From assembly GCA_026874595.1 (NCBI GenBank), contig CM049307.1, forward strand, positions 52,633,370-52,697,369: DNA of 64,000 nucleotides, written 5' to 3'. The notes beneath the pieces were generated by a model. That model was not told the origin of the DNA and made no database searches. It saw nothing but the letters and a program-made list of their open reading frames with translations. The stretch comes from Sipunculus nudus (taxonomy: Eukaryota > Annelida > Sipuncula > Golfingiida > Sipunculidae). A program made the translations under genes and the position numbers. Positions within the stretch are counted from its first letter, which is position 1. Every line of letters begins with the position of its first letter. This document shows positions 1 through 11,724 of the stretch, in pieces.

Positions 1-3000
1 TTGAATTCAAAAATGTATTTTTTATGAATATTTTTGCTTGTTAATGATTGAGTATGAAAAAATGGATATTTCTGAAAATAAATATGCATGAAATATCTGA
101 CATACATATATATCACTTTTGAGTACCTCTTAATAACTGGTCACAGCAAAGCTTGATATTATAAACCTGTCACCTGATCACAAATGTATTTATTCTAAAT
201 ACCAGTGAAAATGTACAAATCTGATCAAAGGAATTACAGATAGCAGATTTACAAATCTGGAATTAAGCTGTATTGGTGAGGTGTGAGAGGAATATGGAGC
301 ATGTAGTGCTAAGCATAATAAATACGGCATTCTCACGGGCCCTAGGCTTATACACTTAACTTGCTTCTGGTGGACACAAATCCCCCAGTCTGCTCAGGCT
401 TACATTATGACGACTATGTATGTCTATATACGGCGTGTGCACACACTTGAGAGATTGTTTTCATGTGCAAATCAAGGACCCCACTCCCAGGGACAGCAAA
501 TTATTGAAGACCATTGCACTTTGTATACGGAGAGAGCCCCATTCTACCAGTGTACAAAAGTTGGCATTCTATTGACGCAAATATCACCGGTTTCTAATAA
601 CAACAGTGTATTGAGGCTGTATCCTATCTCAATATCTTAGTTTATGATCCTGAATAAAGCCATGGTTTGCCATAATACAGCTACTGACTGACAAACTGCC
701 ATAGTCAAGAAGCTATATGTGTTAAGCAGGCCTCACACGGTGTGATTCATCACAAGTTTCTGCGATTTCCTAAGATATTGCAGAAAATTTTACAAAATAT
801 CACTGTGTGTGAGAGCATCTATGACAAATTTCTGTCACAGCAAATCATAATGTGGCAAATTGTAGGGAACTGGCCAATTTCAAAAACGTCGGGCATATTG
901 TGGCATATATTGTACAGACAATAGTAGCAATCACAGCATATGAACAGTGTTGACAAAATTTTGTTGTCCACACATTTTATACCTGTTTGAAAACAAATCT
1001 GTTGAATCAGTCACAGCAAAGGAATCATGTTGTGTGAGAGGGTCATCCTTTCCTATGATTCTGTCAGACTGGCAGCAACAACATATAGGAAATCACCGAG
1101 TAGAAAAATTGTAGAAAAAAATGAACCTTTTTAGACCTGCTTTATGCATGGACTGAATCTTCCTATACTTTTGAGGATTTGGGTGTGGTCCAAAAAAAGT
1201 GTTAACCCCCTCTAAACTTTGAAAATGCATGTGCCCTAGCTGCCAAACCCTATCTGCAGAAAGATTCTCCCTGGACACTGTCCTTGAAGTAGTTTCATGT
1301 TGCATCCCTTTGCGGGGTAATCGAACCCTGACAGGTTTGTATCTCCCAGTTATGCAAAACAGCTCATGGGGGCTGCCATTTTGAATAAAGGCTAAAAACC
1401 CAGATAACACAAGTCACATGTCAGGATATCGAGTATATCGCTGGTGGTAAATAATTTCTGCTTGCATGTTTGGTTTATAACTTGCATAAGTGTTCTTCTT
1501 GCTCAGCGGTCACATGGTAATTGACATTCTTGTCTGCTTGAACCATAATACAAGCATCCATATCTGGTGTTTTTGGTGTTGGCATGGTGATGGCAGTTGG
1601 GTCAGTACTTGAGTGTAATTAAGAGGAAATTAGCTAAATGAGAGAGCAGGCTCTTACAGTTGATACAGCACTTGAGCACACCTGGCAGCCAACAGAACAG
1701 AGCTGGTGTACCTGTCCTGTTAACCACTTGGTCATGTTCACACCTACACAAACAGATTAAGCATACTTTTTCTAAACACAGTAAATTAGGTTGGGTTGAA
1801 GTCTAAAGAACTGACTCTACTGAGAAAAATTAACATAAACAGATTTAAATAGGTGGGTTTAACTGGATTAAAATTTGAATAGATTTTAAAATGACCTTAA
1901 AATGATTACCTTAATTAAAGGAAGATGTTTGTCTTATCTATGATTGTATCTTGGATGACATGAGTCATGTTGCATGATAGGTATTCCCACTATTTTGTGT
2001 CGGACTAATCAGAGCAATGTAAAATGTTGTTCAATTCAAACGTATGTTGTCTGAGCAAAGTCTCACCAGTTACCAAATATACTTGTGAAGAGTTAAATCA
2101 CGATCTTCAAATTTCAAGGACACTTCAGACAAATAAAGTACTGAAAAGTGATAAAGAAATTTTTCCATGCTTGAAAATTAGTGTATTTGATGTTGTGCAG
2201 TATTTCATCAACCAAACATTGTTTTACACATATTCTTGATAAAAATAAATGTGTTAACAGAACACACAATTTACACATAATGGCTGAACTGTTGGGAAAA
2301 TGATTTCCAAGGTAAATTTATTCCTAAGCACGATCAGAGAAAAGGCAAGAACATGAGTAAATTGGCCCATGACCCAAGATGCTCAGCAATTCTCTAATAA
2401 ATCAGCAATATCAACTCTTGCATGTCAAGATATCCTTAGCACATAGTGCCAGATACATAGTGCGGTTTGATATGAATTAATAGCAGGAAACAGCCATTCT
2501 TAAAGAAATGCAAATTTGTACTCAAAGGTTCATATCCAAATCACTATTGGTCTAGTTTTACACAAAATAATGTTTTTTTTTCTAATATTATATATATGTA
2601 AATGTAGATGCAAAGAAAACTGCCTTGTGTTTACAAACGCACAGTCAGCGCTTTGTTAATAAACATGGGACACAGAGGGTCAATACCAGCAATACCATAA
2701 TATAAATTGATATATATGGTCTCCTTGTTTCTGGTATTGTATGGAGTATGTGAACACTGCAGGTTGTATGCCTAACAATAAGGTATTCAGTTACAGTTGA
2801 AGGCCTTATGTAATACAAAATCATACTCTGGTTTCATATATGCATACTAATAGAGCAGGCCAAGTGCTCCAAGCCTTGCACCTGATTTACTGAGGAGTAA
2901 ACAACATGAACCTGCTGAGCTAAATGGAGCACACCTGAATGGTAAACAGGATATTAATTACTGAACATATTTTTGAACTGGTAGGGGTGTTGATACTGAT

Positions 3001-4626
3001 TTAGATGCTCAATCCCCTACTCAGAATTCAGATCAGAATTATAGCCTAATGATATCAAATACATAGAGATTTAGCAACGATCAAACCTACTGAGAGTGAT
3101 ATTAAGGGTCAGGTTTCTCTGTGATTTATAATAAACAAATTCCATGATTTCCCACCCAGGGATGCCTTTCCGCCTGTCTCAGACAGGCAAAATGTGCACA
3201 GAAAGGCACTGATTTTTTCATCTTGTCCCAATCTGTTTGAAAGGTGAATACCTAGATGTATTCCAAATTAGCAGCTGATAAATGGTAAAAATGACACAAG
3301 AACTAACTATTTTACAGGCGAAGTTCAAACGACTCCCTATATTTTTTTTTATAAAAATGGTTAATGGTCTATAATTTTTATACTTTCTGGCATTTAGTTT
3401 CTCATCTCCTCTAATTCCCTGGGGTTTTTTTCACTGCACAGTTGTGTTTCTGATATATCAGGGTTACTATTGAAAACATTAAGTTCCTTATGCATAGGCC
3501 TACAAGTGTGCGTGTAGAATGGCATTTAAGATGGCAGAATCAGGTTTACACTGAGCAAAGAGTGACTGAAAGTTTGATATGATGGTAGGATGCATCTTTA
3601 ATGGAAAAGCAAATTTTTGTGTGGAAAGGCAAACCTGTATTAATGTTTTCCGTTGGAAAGGTAAAAATTTCAAAGTATTTCAATCCCAGACACCGATAAA
3701 TTTCTGTAAGTTCAGAATCATTATTTTGACTTATTTTCATCCCAAAAAGCCAACAATGCCTATCATTCAGTAGACATTGCACCGTGGCGGATCCAGGGGG
3801 CACTGGGGTCTAACCCCCCCCCCCCCCCCAAGCCAAAACAACCTTTTTTTTTAAGGTTTCAAACCAATTTTTGTGATCCTGACCCACTCCTCCCCTGACC
3901 AGAGGACCTTTTTGTTTGTTGCATGTTTGGAAACAGACAAAATATAAAAGACTGACCACTTTTCTCGGGGCCCATCAAATTCCCTACACTTGCCACTTGA
4001 CTTTTCCTGGATTTCCCTTTCCTCTGTCTTATCTGGGATTTCCCTTTTCTCAGACTTTTCCCTGATTTCCCTTTAAGACTGATTCCCAGGACGGTTCAGC
4101 TAGGGTTCATGTAGGCAAAGCCTTGTGAAATGCTGCATTGTATTACATATATTCAGCCTTTCATTTCATTAGTTTGTGGCTGATATGTGTTCTGATGAAC
4201 AAAATTGGAATTACACACTTATTTCTACAAAAGAAAAACATTTATTATTACTCATTTTCTGCCGAAGAAAAATATTAATTATTCTGAATACATTTATACA
4301 CTTAGCAACACCAACTAGAGTCCATAGCTAGTATTTTTAAGCTGTGTTGTGGTGCTGTACTTGGAAGCCTCAGAATAAACAGGCTGGCTGACCTGAAATT
4401 CCCAATCCACTTGCCATTAATTTAGAAATGTTCTCGGGTATATACTGTTTAGGGCTGCACTTATGAGTCTTAACACATATTAGCGGAAGTGCTAATAAAC
4501 TGTCATAAGTGAAGGCTCTGAGTCATTAACAAGTGACATCATGTGGGGGTATTTTTATCATTTTTGTCTTGGTATGTCTTGTAAAAACATGAAAAACAAA
4601 TGATTTGGATAAGAAGTTAAACTTAC
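1..4626 (-). other. KIF19: KIF19 intron 2 (partial), with old repeats
   Basis: AT-rich sequence after the GTAAGT donor of coding exon 2, continuing off the left edge. No motor-domain exon was found here. CpG-containing patches at about 300-600 and 720-1420 look like dispersed repeat debris, but I cannot name the family. A fragment at 3782-3835 carries GTGGCGGATCCAG followed by a C16 run. This matches the GGATCC-plus-C/G-run signature seen at 15564 and 30362 and is probably the end of the same decayed element type. The open frames at 1093-1410 and 3546-3803 show no recognisable protein. Confidence 0.55.
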
Positions 4627-4707
4627 ATTATCATCAACTTTATGTGCAATCGGCGTGGCTCCTTGGATGATTTCATCTTCATTCATGGGCCGCACCCTTA
4701 AAGCGAC
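4627..4707 (-). CDS. KIF19: KIF19-like kinesin, second coding exon (motor domain start)
   Basis: This 81-nt minus-strand exon encodes 27 residues in phase 0. An AG acceptor (GATCAG|GTC) and a consensus donor (AAT|GTAAGT) bracket it. It reads VALRVRPMNEDEIIQG and then ATPIAHKVDDN. VALRVRP is beta-strand 1 of the kinesin motor fold, and GAT-IAHKVD is the KIF19-type continuation. The next expected segment leads to the P-loop GxxxxGKT. I could not find it between position 1 and 4620 on the minus strand, so the third coding exon should lie left of the window. Intron 1 is 521 bp and the visible part of intron 2 is more than 4.6 kb. The catalytic residues are therefore not in view, and only the gene's first 46 codons are present. 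Confidence 0.87.
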
Positions 4708-5228
4708 CTGATCACATAAACAGACATTTGTAAAAGAAGGATCATTTACTAATATTATTGATATTAATGTGACTATAAAATAAAACCAAAAACTGTATTT
4801 GTTATAAAAGATTAATTAATGATGAATTTTTTTTATTTGCAATAGTGAAATCTCATAATTGTTCACATATTATAAACTGGTAATATATATTAAAATCTGA
4901 GACATTTATTTTCAGATGATTTCACATTGTTTTTATAATAATTGTTTGAAAAATTTATTTTAAGTATGATTCAGAAATATACAAATTGTCTGAAAATTCA
5001 CAAAAAAATAAATAACATTAACTTCAAGAATATTCACTCCATAATTCAGTACACATATCCTTTATAAACAGAAATCACTTTTTCAGTGTTTATTTCATAT
5101 TCTACAAGTCCAAGCAACAGAACAGATATAGCAAAAAAAAGGCATTAACTAAAATTCCAATGTATGTACTAAAAATAATATTGTCATGATAACTATTTAA
5201 AATGTATTTAAACATTTTATAAACTTAC
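4708..5228 (-). other. KIF19: KIF19 intron 1
   Basis: An AT-rich 521-bp phase-0 intron with GTAAGT at its 5' end and TGTGATCAG at its 3' end on the minus strand. It contains no recognisable repeat or open frame. Confidence 0.8.
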
Positions 5229-5285
5229 CACAAGGTTTTGATCCGAGGGTGTAGCTACCTTTGGCTTTTCTGTTTCTTCAGCCAT
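5229..5285 (-). CDS. KIF19: KIF19-like kinesin, first coding exon
   Basis: Read on the minus strand, an ATG in excellent Kozak context (AAACCATGG) opens a 19-residue exon, MAEETEKPKVATPSDQNLV, that ends exactly at a consensus donor (GTG|GTAAGT) in phase 0. Joined to the next exon it gives ...NLV-VALRVRPMNEDE. This is the start of a kinesin motor domain and most resembles KIF19, whose N-terminus is a short hydrophilic leader, then VALRVRP, then an E-rich turn and GAT-IAHKV. KIF19 is a plus-end-directed kinesin-8 family motor that depolymerises microtubules at the tips of motile cilia. An acceptor-like TTACCAG lies 12 bases upstream of the ATG, so an upstream 5' UTR exon is possible. Other kinesin-8 members (KIF18) are less likely because the sequence after VRP fits KIF19 better. 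The family call comes from remembered family features, not a search. Confidence 0.85.
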
Positions 5286-5660
5286 GGTTTAAGTTTTCTG
5301 GTAACACACTAATTCCAGCGATTCACGAAATAAGATAGATATTTAAGTAACGGGTCAGTATTGTCTTTCAACAGATGTCAACTTAACCTGGCTTGTTGGT
5401 TACAAGTTAAATGGCAACTCCGCCGGGGCGGAGAGCCCGTAAATTTTGTCACATACAGTTCTATCCACTTACTACATGGTCTCTGCTCGCATGACATATA
5501 AAAGCCAAAAAAATAATTCCTAGGTTATAAGAATATATGTAACACACTAAGTTATATCCATTTCATGTTCACCGCACTAGTACAGATCGTTCACTGGATC
5601 CGATCCTGGTGCATTCCCTCTCAGATCGAATGTAGCCTAGGTCAAAGGTCATGGCTATTG
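5286..5660 (-). promoter_or_regulatory. KIF19 promoter region: GC boxes, X-box half-site, DR1
   Basis: Immediately upstream of the KIF19 ATG the sequence turns locally GC-rich. A near-palindromic pair of GC boxes (CTCCGCCGGGGCGGAG, 5418-5433) overlaps ATGGCAAC (5411-5418), a perfect 3' half of the RFX X-box (GTNRCCATRGNAAC). The other half is not conserved. Further upstream, 5639-5651 is a perfect direct repeat of AGGTCA spaced by one base (DR1), a binding site for HNF4/RXR/COUP-type receptors. RFX control would fit a cilium gene, but only half a site is visible. The start of transcription is not determined. Confidence 0.5.
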
Positions 5661-7640
5661 TAGTTGCTCACTGAATGCACTGGGACTGTATAAATATTCA
5701 TCCGCAGAGCTGCTATTTACTTATATATTTGGAGGCCGCTATAAGTTTATAGTTATACTTTAAATTACCATAATATATTTTTAAATTCATATGAAATATT
5801 TGTTTGTTTATGACAGAAGCATCAAAGATATTATATCAACATAAACTAGGGACTCTTTTTTATCTAAGTTTACGCAGATGAATACCTGCGTGCAAAGGCT
5901 CATGATGTCACTTGCACAACAAGATCGTCGTAGCAACGCAAGACGCTTTGCTCGTGAGCACATGTTAATCGATGCGCTCCACAACATGTCAATCTTCGTG
6001 GGCCAGCTGTCTGTGAATCCCTGCGGTGTACACCAAATTAAAGCGGGCTTCCTAACAGGACCAGATACCTGATTTCTGAGTTAATTGTGCGCATGACTTT
6101 CATTCAATGCATTGTAGTTCTCACACTCAGTTTGGTAATGAAAACTGCCTGTATACATATAGTGTAGACTGCATATTATAAACTGATAGATCTATACAGT
6201 TTGTGGACATTGTCAGTGGTATAATAATATAATAATAAATTAAATTAATCTACCTTTCTTTCAGACAATACACAGTTGTGGCTCTGTAGTATATATAAGC
6301 CTACGCACGTGTACTACAGAGCAACAACCGGTTCTATATATAACACGTGTGTATTTATGTCCATGCGCAATATTGCTTAAAAATATAAAAAAAAAATCTA
6401 GATATGGCCAAGACTTAAAAAGATACAAGATAATCTCATGTAGTTATGATGATTTATATAATATTTAACAGTCCTTATATATCAGTCAACTCCCGACCAT
6501 ATAGTTTAATATTACATTGGCTATGTTTTATTTGTGTCAAGTATATCTCTAGTTTTATCTTTATTTAACTGTATTCCAATTTATATAGGAGCCTGTTGCC
6601 ATTGGCTTTATTTTCATTCTTATTAATAACTTCATTGAAAAAGGATGGTGTGTTATTGTTAGGTCTGTATATATTTGAAAGTGTCATGCGTATACCTTCA
6701 ATTATACAATCTGCAATTATTTATCTACCATTTTTGTCATTTTCTGTTTTATATTGTATCTCTACTTATTCAGTTATATATTTTCCAACTACAAGCATAT
6801 TAAAAATTGATCATGTTGTTCATTTAATTGTCAATACAGGCCTACAGTTGTAGGCCTACAGGGTATCAAATGACAGAACTAAATACATTTCATAACTGAT
6901 TAGCTGAGTAGTTTAATTAGAAAAATATGTAACTAGCCTCCTTTGTTAATCTTACATGGTACTCTATTCTTTATAACCAACCTTCGTGGAGCCGAGGATA
7001 AAGTGATTATATATAACCACCATCCATTCAAACGGCTATCCCCCGCCCATAAGCATACACGACTCATATGCACAGCAATATTTCAAATCCATTTCTGATC
7101 AAAGTGGCAAGTATATCTTGGTCTCCCTACCTAATTAGATTTTGGTCAAACTTAGTTGATTTTAAGATTAAATTTTTAAGCTTAAATTTAAACATTTCAT
7201 ATGCAGAGCAATATCTGGAAAGCTGTCTCCCTCATTCACGTCGAATGCTTGGTGTATCTTATATATGTCTCCTCAACTGATTTAATCTGAGTATCCGGTA
7301 ATGAAGCCTAGGTGTTTTAAAGGAGGACTGTCAAGGTTTGAGAATACTGCGGGCATCACCGATGCCAGAGATCAGATTTTCTCTGGCGGAATCACAGATT
7401 TGTCAGTTTGTCGAAGGTAAATCTGAACATCCCGTCCAAAAACCCACAATGCGTCATCCATAAATACATACAGACTCCTTCAGATTTCTGTAATAGCAGT
7501 AATGACATGATGACATGTCGTTGGTTTAAAATGTAGAAAGGTAAGTCCAGCAGAAATACCCATGTTATGTCTCAAACAAATGTGAACGATTGCTTACTCC
7601 ACTAATTGTATCCGCAAAAACAGAGTTTTGCGGATAATAT
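5661..7640. other. Intergenic, no gene seen; hairpin at 6275-6328
   Basis: AT-rich upstream intergenic DNA with normal CpG content. The frames at 5878-6072 and 6596-6853 do not resemble known proteins. Arms 6275-6291 (GTTGTGGCTCTGTAGTA) and 6312-6328 (TACTACAGAGCAACAAC) pair with one mismatch around a 20-nt spacer. Two CACGTG E-boxes sit in or just right of this hairpin (about 6306 and 6345). A short inverted AGGCCTAC pair is at 6839-6860. Confidence 0.6.
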
Positions 7641-7647
7641 GTTTTCA

Positions 7648-7993
7648 ACCGACCGCCGCCGCCGCCACGTAGGTGTCCGGATAACTCCTCCGTAACCACT
7701 GGGCAGAATTCTACGAAACACGGGATTATGTTCGGGTCACATGTCAACTGCTGTGCCCCGATTTTGTTTTGACCTCTGACCTTTCCTCTGCGCTCTGCGT
7801 CCATATGTGTGTCTGTGTTCACACGCCGCCGCTGCCGCCGCATAGGTGTCCGGAGAAATCCTCCGTAACCGCTGGACGGAATTTTACGAAGCCCGGGATT
7901 ATGTTCGGGTTACACGTGAACTGCTGCGACCCGATTTTGTTTGACCTCTGACCTTTCCTCTCTGCCCAGCGTCCATTTGTGCGTCTGTTTCCA
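7648..7993. repeat. Two-copy 173-bp tandem repeat with GCC runs
   Basis: Two adjacent diverged copies with a period of about 173 bp. Both have a CCGCCGCC run, then AGGTGTCCGG (7671 and 7844), then CCTCCGTAACC, GGGATTATGTTCGGG, CCGATTTTGTTT and GACCTCTGACCTTTCCTCT. The right copy runs straight into the 276-bp field that follows. Confidence 0.8.
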
Positions 7994-8840
7994 TACATAA
8001 ACCCACAAAACTCGGGAACCGTTTGACCGATCAGGAAAAAAATTGTGTATAAATGTAGCCCTTTGATAGCTTTATAACATACACAAAAATGGTGGCGCCA
8101 CCTGCAACCATGTTTGCAGTGTCCATTTGTTCATCTGTCTTGGGTTAAAATCACTCATATCTCTGCAGTGGTTTTGACTAATTCACATGAAATTCGGCAT
8201 GCGAATACATCCTGGACAGCTTTCTTGATTTTATGACAAGTGGCGCCACCTACATTCTAGTTTATGCTGCAGACATCTAAGCTCATATTTCGGGAACCGT
8301 TTGACCGATTGGGCCAACATTTTGCATGTGTATAGATCTCACATAGCTCTTTATTATTCACAAAACTGGAGGGGCCACCTCCATTTTTGCACAGCGTCTG
8401 TCTGTTTGTCTGCGGTGGGCTAAAATCACTCATATCTCTGTAGTGGTTTGACTTATCTGCCTAAAATTTTGCGTGTTTATACATCTTGGCTAACTTTCTC
8501 GATTTTTTTTTGGCAGGTGAGGCCACCTACATTTATGTTAACGCTGCAGACATTCAGGCTTATATCTCAGGACTGGTTGGACATATCCCCCTGAAATTTT
8601 GCATGTATATAGATCTCACATAACTCGTAATCATACACAAAATTGGTGGCGCCACCTGCCACAATCTTTGCACAATTCCTTGTTTGTCTGCTGTGGAATA
8701 CAATCACTCATATATATGTAGTGGTTTGACTTTTCTGCCTAAAATTTTGCATATGTATACAACTTGGGCAGCTTTCTGGATTTGTGGTAGGTGGTGCAAC
8801 CTACATACACATTTCAGCTGCAGACATCCATGCTAATATG
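7994..8840. repeat. ~276-bp tandem repeat, about three copies
   Basis: The phrase ATCACTCATATCTCTG-AGTGGTTT recurs at about 8150, 8425 and 8702, giving a unit near 276 bp. Each unit holds a GGTGGCGCCACC-type palindrome and the segment GGGAACCGTTTGACCGAT or a decayed form of it. The field at 28.9-30.2 kb has the same style of unit (GGCGCCACC plus phrases about every 280 bp) and may be a relative. Confidence 0.75.
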
Positions 8841-9203
8841 CAACACACCTCACTCTACTTCCCCTTGCCACTCAATCCATGCCTGACTTCACCCGTTCTA
8901 CTCTGATTTAGGCGGATACACGTATTCGCTTGTCGACTACTCGTATTCTAGTTCAAGCTTGCATTTTAAACGTCAGAAAACCTATTCATTGGCTCCTATA
9001 AACAGCGATAAATACTGTAAATAGCCAGTTCACTCAGTCACAGCCTGTAACTGCATTCGCCATTAAAAGTTCCCGTCATCACCTCATCCCCAATCTGGTA
9101 TGACGGATACCCAGTTTTTAAAAGTTAAATATCTTTTTTTTTCATTATTATTGAGGTAATCATCTCCATCTTTTACTGTTTCTTTAAAGGGGATAATATT
9201 AAA

Positions 9204-9218
9204 CAGGGCTGCAAGGCT

Positions 9219-9296
<78 letters not shown>

Positions 9297-9750
9297 CAAT
9301 ACGTATTGCGATATACTGAAAGCGATAACCGATACGTATTGACGATCCGCTCCATTTTTTGTGTATCATTACTGATAATAAAAGCTCTGTGGATAAAGTT
9401 TTTCTAACACATTAAAAAAACGTATAATATTATTATCATCGCTTACATGCACCGGCTTGTCATGGAAGAAAACGAGAACTCAGCATAGGCTAATATATTC
9501 CTTACCTTTCGATCATATGACAATTATGAATACGTGATCGTAATGTCTTAAATGGTCAAGATAAGATATGAAAACAATAGCTTAAGCTTTAAAAATAACT
9601 CAGATTATAGCTCAGGTCAGGGTTGTATGATTTGTATCTATATGTCATGAGCAGTTTTTGTGTTTCATTGATACGAAACATAGCGTATCAATTACAGTCT
9701 CGATGTGGCGTATCGATATGTTTCGATATATCGGTATATTAATTGATATA
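9204..9750. mobile_element. hAT-like non-autonomous element with internal (TA)n (decayed)
   Basis: CAGGGCTGCAA at 9204 resembles a hAT-type terminal inverted repeat. A 72-bp (TA)n array (9221-9292) follows. Then come self-complementary subterminal motifs: CAATACGTATTG at 9298, its inverted partner at about 9333, and GTATCGATATGTTTCGATATATCGG at 9710-9734, given here as two overlapping halves of a palindromic field. The matching right terminus was not found, so the right boundary is approximate. Confidence 0.4.
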
Positions 9751-10029
9751 TCCCATGTATTAAATAAAGATAATCTCTTGAACCTTTCATAAAAATTAAG
9801 CCCAAAAGCGCCGATCCTACAATGCACAATCTGTCCGCTTGTTTACCACCTACGTGCTTATAACTTGTGGGGGGGGGCACCGAAATGCTCACCGATAGTA
9901 ATCCAAACACGCCCAGCTAGGAATCTATAGCAGCAGATAGGAAGAACCAGAGGTTTACACATTAAAATAAGATTATCTTCCTATACACATGCTGTCACCA
10001 ACAAGAGTTTGCGCGCGAGCAACTGATTC

Positions 10030-10068
10030 GGGTCACGTGGTTTTTGTTTTTCAGTATGGGCACGTGTA
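10030..10068. promoter_or_regulatory. Paired CACGTG E-boxes
   Basis: GTCACGTGG at about 10032 and GCACGTGT at about 10060 place two canonical bHLH E-boxes roughly 28 bp apart in CpG-rich intergenic DNA. No adjacent gene start is visible, so function is only inferred. Confidence 0.35.
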
Positions 10069-10439
10069 CCATGTTTACTAACACCTTACAGATAAACAAA
10101 GCTCATGCACCCGTCTCAACGGCGTCATAAGAACCTTTCTCAGAAATTACTCAGAAATCACATAAATTCTACAAAAAAAGGCAAACGAATGTATGGCTTT
10201 AACTAACGCGAACCTGTATGTACATTTGCCGAATTCCATTTCGATTTGGAACTACTAAACAGGGCAGTAGCACACGCTTTCCGTCCTTTAAATCTTGGTG
10301 CCACAAAGGCCCGGTAACAGCAGCAGAAGCTGCGGGTCCTGGGTGTGTGATCCTCTCCACTGCTCTGAAACCCCGGCTTTGAATCCTTTGCTCTACCCCT
10401 ACATCACTGAGGCCGGTTGAGTATATCTTTACTAAATAT

Positions 10440-11480
10440 GTGGTCGAACTGTTTAGGACAATGTCGAAATGTTGCCAGGACTATTACCCGACCCTTGATT
10501 AGCGTTGATATCATCAAGGAAGTTATGAGGAGTATGTGTTTCATATAACCTCATTAATTCCATCTACAATGAGTAAGCGTGAGTAACTGGATGCTCTTTG
10601 GCCTTTATAGGGATCACAAAAGCTGGGGTCTTTTCTGTCGGCATAGCCTTGGAGTTCCTTTGTTGCTGAACACCCAGTTGCCCTGTTTCCGTATTTTGGC
10701 CTGGACTCCCCTGTGGTTGGTGGAAGAAACGGTAATTTTAGCAATCGAAGCGCGGTCTTCTAGAGGTGGCCTGTGCTTCTCAGCCACATGTAGAGATGAG
10801 ATTACCGATCATTTTCATCAAACTATTCTTTGTGTTTCCGCTTTATAGGGCCCAAGTGGTCACAGTCAGTTTAGCAGATGAGACGTCTTCCGCAAAAGTA
10901 TCATCGGGAGTGACATAGCCTCTGCCTCCTTCAGTTTAGAAACAGAAAGTTTCTTGAATATCCTTTTCCCTTGACGCCTTTTTCATTTTCTCTTGAAGCC
11001 TTTTCTGGGACAAGATCTGCATTTTGACTTTGGACCCGATCAGCCTGCAGTCACCGGTGCAGATGGTGCCTGAATTATTTCATGCTTGACGTTCCTCCTT
11101 CGGGTTATGGTGACATGTTCAGTCATATGTCAATGCTTCGAAGTTGGATTCCCCATGACGTTCTCTTAGGTGCAGACGGAAGAAGGTCCTCGAAATGAGG
11201 ATATGCATGCATGTGGCACAGAGGGTACGGCACAACTCCAAGCACAGAGGGTCCTTGCTGTTGCCCCTTTCCCCACCATTTGGACCAGTCACTACATTTC
11301 AGATCTGGTGGTCTCTGTTAACTCTGGTGTTGAGGTCTCTATATATAAGGCAATAAGAAGGAGGTGGGACCACATTGATAATGACGTGCAGGTTTTCGAA
11401 GAACTTGTCCTTAACCTCTTCCGAGTAATTCATGGATGTTGTACAAGCGCCTTTTATTGTTGCACTCTTGTTTTAATCCA
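10440..11480 (-). pseudogene. LINE relic: AP endonuclease plus linker, inverted half
   Basis: On the minus strand, with stops and frameshifts, this segment spells a non-LTR retrotransposon endonuclease and linker in the correct order. Starting near 11440: EEVKDKFFENLH, then a YRDLN-RVNRDHQI stretch corresponding to the GDFNARVGTDHxTW catalytic motif, then VTGPNG, then LISRTFFRLHLRERH, then RLIGSKVKMQ (from the usual WTDHRLIVSKL). Next come HKE-FDEND, ELQGYADRKDPSF and LLIVDG, and near 10470 WQHFDIVLNSS (usual W-EHF--VLN). In family terms this is the EEP endonuclease and RT-proximal linker of the common invertebrate endonuclease-reverse transcriptase ORF. It is inactive: the metal-binding D/N motif is altered and the frame is broken many times. 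The matching RT half lies to the right in the opposite orientation. Confidence 0.78.
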
Positions 11481-11496
11481 AAATAATTGATGGTCA

Positions 11497-11715
11497 TCAG
11501 TCGATTATAACAAAGTTTGATCCTCTTTTAAACTTGGACACCATGTCTGTCTGTGTTCCCAGCTGTCTACTTGTCTTCCAGTTCCAGAAAAAAGGTGTTA
11601 TCCCCGCCTTGTACGGAAAATTCTCCATTGCGCTGTAGATCTGTTTCTCAATGTCATCATGGTAACATGAGTCTTCCTCACCTGCCTCGAATAGCACCTT
11701 AAGCTGGGTCATCAT
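11497..11715 (-). pseudogene. Possible second endonuclease fragment
   Basis: A 72-codon minus-strand frame containing HDDIEKQIYSAMENFPYKAG and, later, a W-W-(R)QLGTQTD stretch. The pattern recalls the segment of EEP endonucleases just before and across GDWNAKLG. It does not overlap the endonuclease homology ending near 11440, so it may belong to a different LINE family or an upstream part of the same relic. The resemblance is weak and no catalytic residue is certain. Confidence 0.35.
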
Positions 11716-11724
11716 CTAAGAGTC

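Noticed and set aside
1093-1410. 105-codon minus-strand frame as the third KIF19 exon
   Set aside because: It lacks the expected motor-domain sequence (no P-loop, no SYLFDVAF-type block) and no phase-0 acceptor was found.
5878-6072. CpG-rich 64-codon frame upstream of KIF19
   Set aside because: No homology recognised and no splice sites in register; likely a by-product of local composition.
9084-9299. Open frames made of alternating Ile-Tyr, also at 21961-22155, 30627-30845 and 53259-53573
   Set aside because: They are translations of (TA)n microsatellites.
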